From the NCBI GenBank assembly GCA_009784375.1, contig WRBV01000002.1:1-64000 (forward strand): 64,000 nt of DNA. Reading direction: 5' to 3'. The stretch's first letter is position 1, and each line of letters starts with the position of its first letter. Origin of the DNA: Bacillota bacterium (GTDB lineage Bacteria; Bacillota; Clostridia; Christensenellales; UBA1242). The notes beneath the pieces were generated by a model. The model searched no databases. It worked only from the letters and a program-made list of their open reading frames with translations, and was not told where the DNA came from. The position numbers were made by a program, and so were the translations under genes. This document shows positions 1-9,384 of this stretch, piece after piece.

Positions 1-61
1 ATGAATTGGTTAATACTATGAACCCCGATTGGATAGATTTAGCAATTAATTTATTTGCATA

Positions 62-150
62 AGATATTGCGGCTTCGCCTAGATTCTTCGTCGCCACCTT
101 GTGGCTCCTCTGAATGACGTGTAAAGGAGTTCCTCGCAATGACGTAAATT
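62..150. repeat. Dispersed intergenic repeat fragment (REP-like)
   Basis: This stretch contains GCGGCTTCGCCTAGATTCTT and CTCTGAATGACGTGTAAAGG, which recur (with changes) at 5585-5605 and 29691-29811. It lies upstream of dnaE and has no credible ORF. Together with the first 60 bases, where nothing else is recognisable, it fills the left end of the window. Confidence 0.6.
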
Positions 151-195
151 GATGGTCGCTTGTCACTTCGGGACGCGGGGGTGTTGATTCCTAAA

Positions 196-224
196 TTGAC
201 AAAGCTTATTAATTCTGTTAATCT
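196..224 (+). promoter_or_regulatory. dnaE promoter, predicted leaderless
   Basis: TTGACA at 196-201, a 17-base spacer ending in TG-T, then TAATCT at 219-224. The ATG of dnaE follows only 7 bases later, so transcription would begin at or next to the start codon. Confidence 0.6.
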
Positions 225-231
225 TATAAAA

Positions 232-3200
232 ATGGATACTGTGGAAAGCAAACAATTTGTGCATTTGCATGTGCATACAGAATATTCGTTGCTGGATGGA
301 GCGGCAAAGATTTCGACCTTGATTAAAAGGGCGAAAAAGTTGGGGATGCCCGCCGTTGCCATAACCGACCATGGTAATATGTATGGAACATACAAATTTT
401 ACAAGGAATGTAAAAAGCAAGGGATAAAGGCAATCATAGGTTGCGAAGTATATGCCGTTGATAATGTGCAAGAACGTAATTTCAAAGAACACAAGGGTCA
501 TCTTATATTACTTGCAAAAAATAACGCAGGTTATTTAAATCTTTGCAAGTTAAATTCATTTGCTTGGGTTAATGGATTTTATGGAAAACCAAGAATTGAT
601 TATGATTTACTTGGAAAACATAGCGAAGGGCTTATTTGCACAAGTGCGTGTTTGGGTGGACACATACCACATTATTTATTGAAAGGCATGTATGATGAGG
701 CTAAGAAGTATGCGATTCGATTGAAAGAAATCTTCGGGGATGATTTTTACATAGAATTGCAAGATTTTGGCGACCCAGATTGCGACAGAGCAAATCCATT
801 ATTAATTCAGTTGGCGAACGAGCTTGGTATTGAACTTGTTGCAACCAATGATGTGCATTATGTTGATAAAGAAGATGCCGAGATGCAAGATGCGCTTATG
901 TGTGTTGAAATGAAAAAGACGGTTGATGACCCAGACCGAATGAAGTTTCCAAGTGACGAGTTTTATTTAAAATCCTATGGCGAAATGTTCGAATTATTTT
1001 CACATGTGCCACAAGCACTTGATAACACGGTAAAGATTGCAGAAAAATGTGATTGTCATCCATTTGCAAAACAAAACTTTATCCCAGTATTCATAAATCC
1101 AGAAGGGATAGACAACGCGACTTATTTAAAAAAACTTGTAGATGAAGGTTTGCGAGTCAGGTACGGAGCAATTACACCCGAAATTCAAGCAAGATATGAC
1201 CACGAGTTCAAGGTTATAAATGACAATGGTTTTACTGATTATTTTCTTATTGTTGCCGATTTGATGAAATATGCAAATGATAATGGGATTGCGGTTGGAC
1301 CTGGGCGTGGGTCGGGGGCTGGGTCTATTCTTGCATATGCGTTAAATATTACCAAGCTTGACCCGTTCAAATATGGATTGCTTTTTGAACGGTTCTTGCA
1401 TAATGAACGATTATCTATGCCTGATTTTGACCTTGACTTTTGTTGTGACAGGCGTGACGAGGTTATCCAATATGTAAAAAACAAATATGGTGAAGACAAG
1501 TTTTGCCAGATTGTTACATTCGGATCACTTGCAGCCAAAGCGGCGATAAAGGACATTGCCCGTGTTTATAAAATGCCATATGCCGAGGTTGACAAGATTA
1601 CAAAGCCTATGCAATTCCCTCAAACGGTGAGACCACCACTTTTACCATATGTTTTTGACAGATTGGAACTCACAGACCCACGAAGGCTAGAAGGTTTTGA
1701 TGAAAAGGATATAAAAGAACAAGAAAAACTTGTAGACCATTATCAAAAAGAAAAGACCAAACTTGGTGAACTTCGAAGTCGTGATTTGATTTCATTATAT
1801 GAAAATGATGACGGTGTTCAAAAAATCGTAGATATGGCGATGAAGATTGAGGGTTTTCCGCGAAACTGTTCAACTCATGCTTGTGGTGTTATTGTTTGTA
1901 AAGATGTTGTGGGACACATTACACCACTTCAACGGAATGGCGATGATATTACAACCCAATTCGACATGAAAGAAGTCGAAGAACTAGGTATGTTAAAGCT
2001 TGATTTCCTTGGTCTTATTACGCTTACAGATATTCAAATGACTTTGAATCAAATCAAGGCGGACCTTGGGGTAGAGCTTGATTTTTATGATCGAAAAACA
2101 AAGGTCAATGCTTTGGGGTCGCCTTGGTATGATGACGGGGAAGTTTATAAATTAATGAGTGATGGCGATACCGACGCGGTGTTTCAAATGGAAACGGGTG
2201 GGTTTAAACGGTTTCTGAGCCAATTAAAGCCAGACTGTATAGAAGATATTATTGCCGCCGTGTCCTTGTATCGACCTGGACCTATGGATATGATTCCAGA
2301 TTATTGCAGGTCAAAGCATAACCCAAAGCTTGCAAAATATGACCATCCGATGTTGGAGCCTATTCTTAGAACAACATATGGTGCAATTGTCTATCAAGAG
2401 CAGGTTATGGATATTTTCCGTGTAATGGGTGGATATTCATTGGGTCAAGCCGATATGGTTCGTCGTGCTATGGGTAAAAAAGATTTAAAAGAAATGGACA
2501 AGCAGCGTCAAATCTTTATATATGGTGACAAAAAAATGAATATTGATGGTGCGCTTGCCCGTGGTGTTAAAAAGGAAACGGCTGTTTTAATATTTAACAA
2601 AATGGAAAAGTTCGCAGGTTATGCGTTCAACAAATCGCATGCCGCATGTTATGCGTATATTGCTTATCAAACCGCTTATCTAAAGAGATATTATTATCCA
2701 TATTACATGGCAAGTGTTCTTAATAATCGTGTTAACAAGTGGGATGATATGACATACTATATTGTCTCTATTCGAAATCACGGGGTCGAGGTCTTGCCGC
2801 CCGACATTAACAAATCCCAGACCTATTTCACAGTTGAAAACACAGAAAGCAAAGGTCAATGTATTCGTTTTGGTCTTGGTGCTATTAAAAACGTTGGAAC
2901 TGCACTTATTACTTCTATATTAGAAGAACGTGAACGTAACGGTGCATTTAAAACTTTCCAAGACTTTTGTAAAAGGGTAGACAGCCAAGCATTAAACAAG
3001 CGATGTCTGGAAAGTCTTATTCTTAGTGGTGCATTTGATGACCTTGGGCACAGAGCCCAATTAATGGCGGTGTACCCGTCTATTGTAAAACTAATTGCTA
3101 ATGAAAAAAAGGCAACCGATTGTGGGCAGGTCAGTCTGTTTTCTATGGGAACCGATTGCGGTGGATTGCAAGACGATACCGATGTTCCGTTGCCAAATGT

Positions 3201-3918
3201 TCGCGAATATGACGAGCAAACCAAGTTAAAGTTTGAAAAAGAAATGGTGGGTATTTATTTGAGTGGGCACCCACTTGGAAGATATGCAAAAGAATTTGAA
3301 AGATTTAACTTTGATACACGATATATGAAATCAGACGAGGTTGAAGATGAATCTTGTGAACAAAGTGATGAAAGCTCGGACGTTCGTAATAACTTTGAAA
3401 ATAAACCTATTACAATGGGTGCAATTATTGTTGATGTAAAACGTGTTCGAACCAAAACAAGCAACCGTGACATGGCGATTTTGACAATCGAAGATCTTTT
3501 CGGAATGTGTGAAGTCATGGTTTTCCCAGCAACATATGACAGAGTGAAAAACATCCTTGATAAAGATGTTGTGGTGAAGATAAGTGGAAAGGTATCTGTA
3601 CGAGATGGTGAGGATAGTATAATTCTTGCCGAGAAAATCGAATTAATAGATAATGCAGCCGATATTGATGTGAAAGTACAAGAAGAGGATTTTAACCCGA
3701 CAATAAAAAGGCTGTATTTAAAATACAACATGAATGACGAGCATTTGCATAATGATGTAATGAATGTGCTTGGTGCATATGGTGGGGCATTACAAGTTGT
3801 TATAAAAAATACCGCAACAGGGAATGTAGTGTCGCCGAATGTTACTATTCGTGATTGTAATGCGGTTGTGTACGAGCTTGTTGCTATTATTGGGCAAGAT
3901 AACGTAATTCTTAAATAG
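232..3918 (+). CDS. dnaE: DNA polymerase III subunit alpha (DnaE)
   Basis: Replicative C-family DNA polymerase of 1,228 residues. It starts with the PHP domain (HLHVHTEYSLLDGA, later AITDHGNMYG), followed by the polymerase core with the acidic metal-binding motif PDFDLDF and a KLDFLGL motif. A helix-hairpin-helix/OB-fold region is near the end (ITMGAIIVDVKRVRTK). There is no internal 3'-5' exonuclease insertion, so this is the DnaE type and not PolC. An upstream in-frame extension to 160 exists, but ATG 232 is favoured because the conserved PHP motif follows it closely and a promoter ends 7 bases before it. The 3' end overlaps convergent whiA by 8 bases. Confidence 0.97.
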   Translation: MDTVESKQFVHLHVHTEYSLLDGAAKISTLIKRAKKLGMPAVAITDHGNMYGTYKFYKECKKQGIKAIIGCEVYAVDNVQERNFKEHKGHLILLAKNNAGYLNLCKLNSFAWVNGFYGKPRIDYDLLGKHSEGLICTSACLGGHIPHYLLKGMYDEAKKYAIRLKEIFGDDFYIELQDFGDPDCDRANPLLIQLANELGIELVATNDVHYVDKEDAEMQDALMCVEMKKTVDDPDRMKFPSDEFYLKSYGEMFELFSHVPQALDNTVKIAEKCDCHPFAKQNFIPVFINPEGIDNATYLKKLVDEGLRVRYGAITPEIQARYDHEFKVINDNGFTDYFLIVADLMKYANDNGIAVGPGRGSGAGSILAYALNITKLDPFKYGLLFERFLHNERLSMPDFDLDFCCDRRDEVIQYVKNKYGEDKFCQIVTFGSLAAKAAIKDIARVYKMPYAEVDKITKPMQFPQTVRPPLLPYVFDRLELTDPRRLEGFDEKDIKEQEKLVDHYQKEKTKLGELRSRDLISLYENDDGVQKIVDMAMKIEGFPRNCSTHACGVIVCKDVVGHITPLQRNGDDITTQFDMKEVEELGMLKLDFLGLITLTDIQMTLNQIKADLGVELDFYDRKTKVNALGSPWYDDGEVYKLMSDGDTDAVFQMETGGFKRFLSQLKPDCIEDIIAAVSLYRPGPMDMIPDYCRSKHNPKLAKYDHPMLEPILRTTYGAIVYQEQVMDIFRVMGGYSLGQADMVRRAMGKKDLKEMDKQRQIFIYGDKKMNIDGALARGVKKETAVLIFNKMEKFAGYAFNKSHAACYAYIAYQTAYLKRYYYPYYMASVLNNRVNKWDDMTYYIVSIRNHGVEVLPPDINKSQTYFTVENTESKGQCIRFGLGAIKNVGTALITSILEERERNGAFKTFQDFCKRVDSQALNKRCLESLILSGAFDDLGHRAQLMAVYPSIVKLIANEKKATDCGQVSLFSMGTDCGGLQDDTDVPLPNVREYDEQTKLKFEKEMVGIYLSGHPLGRYAKEFERFNFDTRYMKSDEVEDESCEQSDESSDVRNNFENKPITMGAIIVDVKRVRTKTSNRDMAILTIEDLFGMCEVMVFPATYDRVKNILDKDVVVKISGKVSVRDGEDSIILAEKIELIDNAADIDVKVQEEDFNPTIKRLYLKYNMNDEHLHNDVMNVLGAYGGALQVVIKNTATGNVVSPNVTIRDCNAVVYELVAIIGQDNVILK

Positions 3919-4501
3919 TTTCTTTTAGTAGCTTATTCAATCGATTAACAAGTCCGCTTTTTGTGATACCAAGAATATTGGCAAGTTCTTCGTAAGAAGC
4001 ATCTGGGTTTTCAAGGCGAGCAAGTGCAGTTTCCTGTAATTTGGGACCAAGGTCTTCAAGCTGCCCATTTTGTTGCAGTTGTTTTATAAATTCATATTGA
4101 GACATGGCGACAGATACTTGCTTTTCCAAGTTGGCAGTATCACAGTTGCGTCTGCGGTTGGAATTGTTTTTTAAATCGCGTAATGCAATCTCGTCATGCA
4201 GTTTTAACAATGCTTTGTTAGTACCCATAAGTGCAAGAAGATTACACAGACATTCGCCGCTTTTTAAATAAACAATTGCTTTACCACCGCGTCCGATGAG
4301 CTTTGGTAACATTTCATATACGGCAAGAAATTCGGAAAATTCCCCCGCACGTTCATATTCATCAAATGAAAACTCAACATGATAACCAGAAGACAATGAA
4401 CCACTTGCACCATTCAAGAAGATATCGGCAATGTATGCCGATACATCGGTTTTGTGTTTAATGGTCTGCAATTCGTTTTTAACCTCTTGGATAAAGTTCA
4501 T
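3911..4501 (-). CDS. whiA: WhiA-like sporulation/division regulator, short form
   Basis: DNA-binding protein of the WhiA family, known in Gram-positive bacteria as a regulator linked to division and sporulation. The C-terminal part is typical: RDLKNNSNRRRNCDTANLEK, then a helix-turn-helix with ENPDASYEELANI and ITKSGLVNRLNKL. The protein has only 196 residues against about 310 in the family, and the N-terminal LAGLIDADG-like region is strongly reduced. The start is supported by a TAGGAG Shine-Dalgarno 4-5 bases upstream. It is convergent with dnaE, with an 8-base overlap. The family assignment rests on the C-terminal half. Confidence 0.8.
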   Translation of the reverse strand: MNFIQEVKNELQTIKHKTDVSAYIADIFLNGASGSLSSGYHVEFSFDEYERAGEFSEFLAVYEMLPKLIGRGGKAIVYLKSGECLCNLLALMGTNKALLKLHDEIALRDLKNNSNRRRNCDTANLEKQVSVAMSQYEFIKQLQQNGQLEDLGPKLQETALARLENPDASYEELANILGITKSGLVNRLNKLLKETI

Positions 4502-4509
4502 ATACTCCT

Positions 4510-4624
4510 ACGCTTCGCTATCCGCCTTTGGCGTTTGACATTAAGGTCAGTTTATCCGAAGTGTTCGCTTTGCGAACGGGTCTTAGATCCTTCGACTTCG
4601 TCGAACCCCGACCAGGATGACATG
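4510..4624. repeat. Dispersed structured repeat, copy 1
   Basis: Copy of a repeat found also at 24684-24740 (inverted) and 29691-29811. The shared core is GCGTTTGACATTAAGG ... TTTATCCGAA ... hairpin ... TCTTAGATCC. The hairpin here is GTTCGC (4563-4568), loop TTT, GCGAAC (4572-4577). The right part, ATCCTTCGACTTCGTCGAA, resembles the second REP-like family at 10691 and 57662. It is intergenic between whiA and the PHP gene. Confidence 0.8.
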
Positions 4625-4627
4625 GAT

Positions 4628-5530
4628 TTAATCTGTTGCTTTTGATTTAAGGATCTTGTCGCGTTTTTTCTTTTCTCGTGCATCGATTTTTGCTTGTTTT
4701 TTGTCTATTGCTACTTCTACTTCTTCGGCTTCATGTGTGTCTTCGCTTATTTTAAGAAGTCGATTGATTTCTGGACGGCGGAACAATCCACTTAAGTTAA
4801 TTATATCTTCTTCTTTGAAATCGCAGTTTTTAAGAAACTCGCCGACCCGCTCGGTTCGTCCGATATAGTTTAATTTGTGTGCATCACTTCCTATTATAAA
4901 CTTTGCACCGACCGCAAGACATCTTTCAAAATCAATTGGGCGGAACGAAATGCCTTTACCATTCAATTCAATAAGTGTTCCATGTTCGGCACATGTTTTT
5001 GCGACTTCGACTATGTCGACTTTGAAGTAACGACTTGGGTGGGCGAGTATATCTATGTTGTTTTTTTCAATTACCCTTTTAATTGCTTCGGTATTTTTTC
5101 TGCGACGTTTTTTGGGATAATATTTAAAGAACAACCATGTAAACATGAAAATATAATTTGGCCAGAACAATGTAAATAGACTTTTTATATTTGCTGGTCT
5201 TGATCTTGGGTGGAATCCACATACAACGATGTCAAGGTCCTTTCGAAATCGTTCTGGGATGTCGGTTTCACCATTATCACCCGTTATATTTGCCTCGATA
5301 CCAAAAAAGACACGAATACCATGGTCCTGTTCGGCTTTTTCACACATTGCTTTTATATGTGGGTAATGTTTTGTTTTTGCCCCTACCCAAACTGCGGGAC
5401 CATGGTCGGTTATTGCAATCTCGGCAAGCCCACGGTCTTTTGCAGTTTTTGCGATTTCGTCGATACTTCCTTGCATCTTGGCATCGCGCGAATACGCCGA
5501 GTGGATGTGGTAATCTCCTATGAGTTTCAT
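4628..5530 (-). CDS. PHP-domain phosphoesterase, YcdX-like
   Basis: Predicted metal-dependent phosphoesterase of the PHP superfamily, 300 residues. Metal-binding motifs appear in order: DYHIHSAYSRDA, IAITDHGPA, FFGIEANI, a HPRSR/HPSR pair and IIGSDAH, the order seen in YcdX-type proteins. A hydrophobic insertion (IFMFTWLFFKYY) lies mid-protein, and the C-terminus is lysine-rich. The reading frame is open upstream to 5791, but ATG 5530 is chosen because the PHP motif begins 6 residues in and a TGC-TATACT promoter ends 6 bases before it. The substrate cannot be inferred. Confidence 0.85.
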   Translation of the reverse strand: MKLIGDYHIHSAYSRDAKMQGSIDEIAKTAKDRGLAEIAITDHGPAVWVGAKTKHYPHIKAMCEKAEQDHGIRVFFGIEANITGDNGETDIPERFRKDLDIVVCGFHPRSRPANIKSLFTLFWPNYIFMFTWLFFKYYPKKRRRKNTEAIKRVIEKNNIDILAHPSRYFKVDIVEVAKTCAEHGTLIELNGKGISFRPIDFERCLAVGAKFIIGSDAHKLNYIGRTERVGEFLKNCDFKEEDIINLSGLFRRPEINRLLKISEDTHEAEEVEVAIDKKQAKIDAREKKKRDKILKSKATD

Positions 5531-5536
5531 GGGTTT

Positions 5537-5545
5537 AGTATAGCA
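5537..5545 (-). promoter_or_regulatory. Extended -10 of the PHP gene, predicted leaderless
   Basis: On the minus strand TGC-TATACT ends 6 bases before ATG 5530, with no Shine-Dalgarno between. Confidence 0.55.
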
Positions 5546-5729
5546 AGTTATTATCATTATAAGAAGTAGAATTTTTGTGGGGCATTCTGAATGACGTGTA
5601 AAGGGGAGCGTCTCCCTGTACCATGCATAATTTAATTGACTAATTGGCAAAATATAGATAGTATTAAGATATAGAAATAGACACAAAAGAAACACGTCGG
5701 AGGTATTGGAATGTTTAATAATAAAAATC

Positions 5730-5746
5730 GGGGGGGGGGGTATAAT
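5730..5746 (+). promoter_or_regulatory. Poly-G (11) tract abutting a TATAAT box
   Basis: Eleven consecutive G (5730-5740) directly precede TATAAT (5741-5746), the likely -10 of the downstream surface-protein gene. The tract would form most of the -35/-10 spacer, so slippage would change spacer length. A weak TTTAAT at 5714-5719 is a possible -35, currently 21 bases away. Confidence 0.55.
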
Positions 5747-5775
5747 CTTGTAGCCCTTATCCAGGGGGGTGCAGT

Positions 5776-7647
5776 ATGAATGCACCAACAAGAAAAACCC
5801 ACATGTCCCGTATAGCCGCGATTGCGTTCGCAGGCGTTTTTGTTGTATGTGCTGTGGTCATGGGTGTTGTGTTCGCAATGAACCGTGGCGATGATGGTGT
5901 TGATGCGAATCCGACTACAACTACTTTTTTTTCAAATGCTACTACTGGTGTTGCATCGCCTGCTGGTGTAAGTCATAGAGTCTCGGGTCAAGGTATTCCT
6001 GGTGGGGATAGTTGGGCTTCTTTCAGTTTCGGAAATTGGACATTCGGTCGCGTTAATCATCAGACCAATGTTGTTGAACCTGTTGGTACAACTATCACAC
6101 GGATATTGACTACTTACAATTGGGGAGGACATTGGGGAAATGTGAGTGCAACATATTCGACGGCATTTCCCGCACATCACAGGATTTATAGCGGGCAATT
6201 TACTGTTGGTGGTCAAAGACCGACAACGGGAATGACTTTTATTGGGAACACAGGAGTAGGTCACACTACCCAGATATTTGACGTTAGTGGTTGGTCTGGT
6301 CCAGATTACAGTTACGGATGGACGAGTGGCATGCAAGCTCGTCAATTCCCTGGTGGTAGAGTTGTAGCAAGTGGTCAAGTAGTCAGCCATCCTATGTATG
6401 CCTTGAACGTACCCGCGCAATTTTTCTTGTTAGTTCCAATGTCACATACGGTAACATTTAATTCACATGGCGGGACACCAGTTGCATCGCAAAATGTTGA
6501 ACATAACCACCAGGTAATCCAAGTACCAAACCCAACACGCGAAAACCATACATTTCGTCATTGGTCAGCAACCCAAGACGGTGCAACGCCATTTAGTTTC
6601 GCGACATTAATTACAAGTGCAACTACAATTAACGCGAACAATACATTGCATGCGGTGTGGTGGGTAAACCCAACGGTAACATTCAATTCCCAGGGCGGTT
6701 CACCAACACCACCAAATCAAAGACCAGCACATGGTGGGGTTATAATAAGACCTGCGGACCCAACCCTTGCCAACCATACGTTTCGACATTGGTCCGAAAC
6801 GCCTGGTGGTGCGACACCATGGAATTTTGCAACAACTACAACGATTAATAGAAACTTGCATGCCGTATGGTGGGTAAATCCAACAATAACATTTAATGTC
6901 CAAGGTGGAGACAGCGTGACACCACCACCGCAACGTCCCGCACATGGCGGACAAATACAAAGACCCGAAGACCCAACGCGTTCGGGATGGAATTTCCGTC
7001 ATTGGTCAACGACACCAGGTGGTGCGGTGCCATGGAACTTTGATCACACCGTAACAACCAACCAAACACTTCATGCGGTATGGGATATAATGGTTTGGAG
7101 ACAACTTGACTTCCGTGTTGGTAACCCACTTAACAATACTTCTGTTACTATTCGAAGAAACGTTGAATACTTGTCAACTTGGTACTTCCGTGACTTTATA
7201 CCAATGGAGCAAGATTTGGTGTTCCTTGGATGGGCGACAACTTCCGAAAATGCACGAAACAAGGTTATTGCGTTTGGTCCAAATGCAACTATGCAAGTTA
7301 CGATAAACAGAACATTGTATGTTGTTTGGGACATTAATTGGGATCATTTCCCAGGGTTGGATGGACATAACATAATGGGTTTGAATTTCACAGGAGGAAT
7401 AAACCCAGACCAACCAGGCGGGATTATAAGAGAAGAGAGACAGTTTTGGTCTTGGGATCCTATGAGTCGTTGGTTGCCGTCAGTTGATTATATGCATGCA
7501 TGGGAGGCTGAACGTGAACCAATTACCCAAAACCGTCGTACATTCCTTGGATGGTTTGATAACTCGCAAGGAACGGGAACTGCACGGACTTCTATACCGT
7601 CAACGCATTCTGGACCGATAGAATTCTGGGCGATTTGGATTCTTTAA
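5776..7647 (+). CDS. Membrane-anchored surface protein with InlB B-type repeats
   Basis: Protein of 623 residues with an N-terminal transmembrane/signal-anchor segment (about residues 11-35), a Thr/Gly-rich region, then at least four Listeria-Bacteroides (InlB B) repeats. Each has the pattern VTFNSQGG..., P..P, FRHWS...GGATPWNF and LHAVW. The last third holds diverged copies (VFLGWATT, FLGWFDNSQG). Such repeats are typical of extracellular adhesin or stalk modules. No LPXTG motif is visible, so it is probably held by the N-terminal anchor. The start follows a G6 tract acting as Shine-Dalgarno (5764-5769). The poly-G promoter suggests phase variation. The ligand is unknown. Confidence 0.85.
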   Translation: MNAPTRKTHMSRIAAIAFAGVFVVCAVVMGVVFAMNRGDDGVDANPTTTTFFSNATTGVASPAGVSHRVSGQGIPGGDSWASFSFGNWTFGRVNHQTNVVEPVGTTITRILTTYNWGGHWGNVSATYSTAFPAHHRIYSGQFTVGGQRPTTGMTFIGNTGVGHTTQIFDVSGWSGPDYSYGWTSGMQARQFPGGRVVASGQVVSHPMYALNVPAQFFLLVPMSHTVTFNSHGGTPVASQNVEHNHQVIQVPNPTRENHTFRHWSATQDGATPFSFATLITSATTINANNTLHAVWWVNPTVTFNSQGGSPTPPNQRPAHGGVIIRPADPTLANHTFRHWSETPGGATPWNFATTTTINRNLHAVWWVNPTITFNVQGGDSVTPPPQRPAHGGQIQRPEDPTRSGWNFRHWSTTPGGAVPWNFDHTVTTNQTLHAVWDIMVWRQLDFRVGNPLNNTSVTIRRNVEYLSTWYFRDFIPMEQDLVFLGWATTSENARNKVIAFGPNATMQVTINRTLYVVWDINWDHFPGLDGHNIMGLNFTGGINPDQPGGIIREERQFWSWDPMSRWLPSVDYMHAWEAEREPITQNRRTFLGWFDNSQGTGTARTSIPSTHSGPIEFWAIWIL

Positions 7648-7649
7648 TT

Positions 7650-7790
7650 ACTTTTTTTGACGGCAAAAAAGTAAAGCAAAAAAACCGCAAAAGGGGCTTT
7701 GCCCCTTTTGAAAACCCCACAATTCGCAAAATCGTGAACCACCGCCTTTGGCGGTAGTTCCGCACCTTGCGAATTGACATTTAGCGAAAT
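7650..7790. repeat. Palindromic intergenic repeat with terminator-like hairpins
   Basis: ACTTTTTTTGACGGCAAAAA..GT forms a palindrome, followed by a G/C hairpin and GCCTTTGGCGGT. The same architecture (pyrimidine arm, cc/gc, AAAAAAGAA arm, then a GGGG hairpin) recurs at 45322-45410 and 47498-47580. The rest of the 7648-7877 gap shows no gene. Confidence 0.6.
7689..7709 (+). terminator. Hairpin after the InlB-repeat gene
   Basis: Perfect stem AAAAGGGGC / GCCCCTTTT with loop TTT, inside the palindromic repeat; a plausible terminator. Confidence 0.55.
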
Positions 7791-7877
7791 ATTCTGGTGG
7801 ACCTATTCACTAAAGTAGATTTTAAATATCTTACTTTGAATAGATGGGGGTGGGTTCTCTAACATAATTAAGGTTAG

Positions 7878-9317
7878 TTAATTCGCCCTGACTTTATTTT
7901 TATTTGGGATTGATGATGGTCTTCTGTGGCGGTCTTTTATGTTTGACATTATTATTGAATCTTTGCTGTCCGATTTTATGTTTGGTGCAAATGGGGCAAG
8001 TATTGGCACACCAAAGTTATCAAGTGATGCCAGATAAATTACAAGCAGGACACTTGCCATGACCACGCCGTATAGACCAAGTATTCCGCCAATAATTACA
8101 AATGCAAAACGTAGTATAGATATTTGTGGTGCAAGGTTAGGAAGGATGTACATTGTGATTAAGCTGAGGGCTGCTACCAAGACGGCGGGGGCACTCATGA
8201 GTCCTGCCTCGACCGCGGTGCCACCTAAAACAAGTGCGGCTACCAGCGATGTTGCGGCACCAAGGTGTCTTGGCATTCGTAAACTTGCTTCGTACATTAT
8301 TTCGAATAATATAAGGACGACTATTATTTCAAGCATGGGCGAGAATGGAGTGTTCTCGACGCTGTTGGTTATTACGAAGAGTGTATTTAATGGGACAATA
8401 TTATAATGATAAAGTTGGAGTGACAAATATAATGCGGGCAATGTAATCGCAAGGATTCCACCAATCAAGCGTATAAAACGACGTACAGTTACAATTGTGT
8501 TGTTTGTATAGTAATCGTCTGCCGCCTGCAGGTCTTCGAGAAGTATATATGGAACAGTAAGGACTATCGGGCTTCCGTCTACGATGATTGCTACACGACC
8601 CTCAAGCAATTTGGATGCAACAACATCGGGTTTTTCCGAATTACCGACTTGCCTAAAGATATTAAATGATTCGTTTTGCAAGTATTGCATTATATAAAAC
8701 GAGTCAAGAACTCCGTCGATACTTATGTCTTTTATGCGTTTAATTACATCGTCCACCATTTTTTGGCACGCGATGCTTTTTATATACATAATTGTTACAT
8801 TCGTACCGCTGTATTTACCGTTTACATTATTTTCGAATACAAGGTCGGGGGTTTTTAAACGCTTTCTTATAAGACCAATGTTTACAACAAGATTTTCGGT
8901 AAATCCCTCACGCGGACCGATTACCACCGAGTTTGTAGGCGGTTCGGCTATGCCACGTGCGGGGAATACGGTGGTGTCAAGAGATATATAGGTCTTTTCA
9001 CCCTCGATTACCATTATGGTTTTTCCATTCAACATTTCTTTGACGGCATCATCAAATGTTTCGATTGGTTTGGCTTCGCACATGTGAACAAGTGATTTAA
9101 TCGTTGTATCGACCACTTTGCCTTTTGGAATTTGTACAGATTGTAATTTGATTAATGGCATTAAAACTTCCAAAGAAACACGTTGTCCACCAGCAATTGT
9201 GTCTATATAAAAAACAACTGCATTATATTTGCCCGCAACCATGAATTCGCGCGTTTTCATATCGAACGAGCCGCCGAATTTTTCACCGAATAGTTCAATT
9301 TGTTCTTTTAGTTTCAT
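7878..9317 (-). CDS. GerA-family spore germination protein
   Basis: Membrane protein of 479 residues resembling GerAA/SpoVAF, components of spore germinant receptors in the spore inner membrane. The soluble N-terminal half has the family pattern (VFYIDTIAG, EGRVAIIVDGSPIVLTVP), followed by about five hydrophobic segments from residue 290 on and a basic tail. No GerB or GerC partner genes lie nearby, so it may act alone or with partners encoded elsewhere. ATG 9317 is preferred over the upstream ATG at 9344: the CATACT -10 lies 6 bases upstream, and KLKEQIELFG begins the conserved region. Confidence 0.85.
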   Translation of the reverse strand: MKLKEQIELFGEKFGGSFDMKTREFMVAGKYNAVVFYIDTIAGGQRVSLEVLMPLIKLQSVQIPKGKVVDTTIKSLVHMCEAKPIETFDDAVKEMLNGKTIMVIEGEKTYISLDTTVFPARGIAEPPTNSVVIGPREGFTENLVVNIGLIRKRLKTPDLVFENNVNGKYSGTNVTIMYIKSIACQKMVDDVIKRIKDISIDGVLDSFYIMQYLQNESFNIFRQVGNSEKPDVVASKLLEGRVAIIVDGSPIVLTVPYILLEDLQAADDYYTNNTIVTVRRFIRLIGGILAITLPALYLSLQLYHYNIVPLNTLFVITNSVENTPFSPMLEIIVVLILFEIMYEASLRMPRHLGAATSLVAALVLGGTAVEAGLMSAPAVLVAALSLITMYILPNLAPQISILRFAFVIIGGILGLYGVVMASVLLVIYLASLDNFGVPILAPFAPNIKSDSKDSIIMSNIKDRHRRPSSIPNKNKVRAN

Positions 9318-9323
9318 AGGCTT

Positions 9324-9329
9324 AGTATG
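9324..9329 (-). promoter_or_regulatory. -10 box of the gerA-family gene, leaderless geometry
   Basis: CATACT on the minus strand, 6 bases before ATG 9317; no Shine-Dalgarno. Confidence 0.4.
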
Positions 9330-9373
9330 AGGATGTTTGGACAAAATTATTGCTAAATCTTGTTGCTTTCATA

Positions 9374-9379
9374 TATAAT
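9374..9379 (+). promoter_or_regulatory. -10 box of the lipoprotein gene, leaderless geometry
   Basis: TATAAT ends 5 bases before ATG 9385, with no ribosome binding site. Confidence 0.5.
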
Positions 9380-9384
9380 ACGGT

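Noticed and set aside
6700..7002. Antisense ORFs under the InlB-repeat gene
   Set aside because: They mirror the repeated coding sequence and have no start signals or family features.
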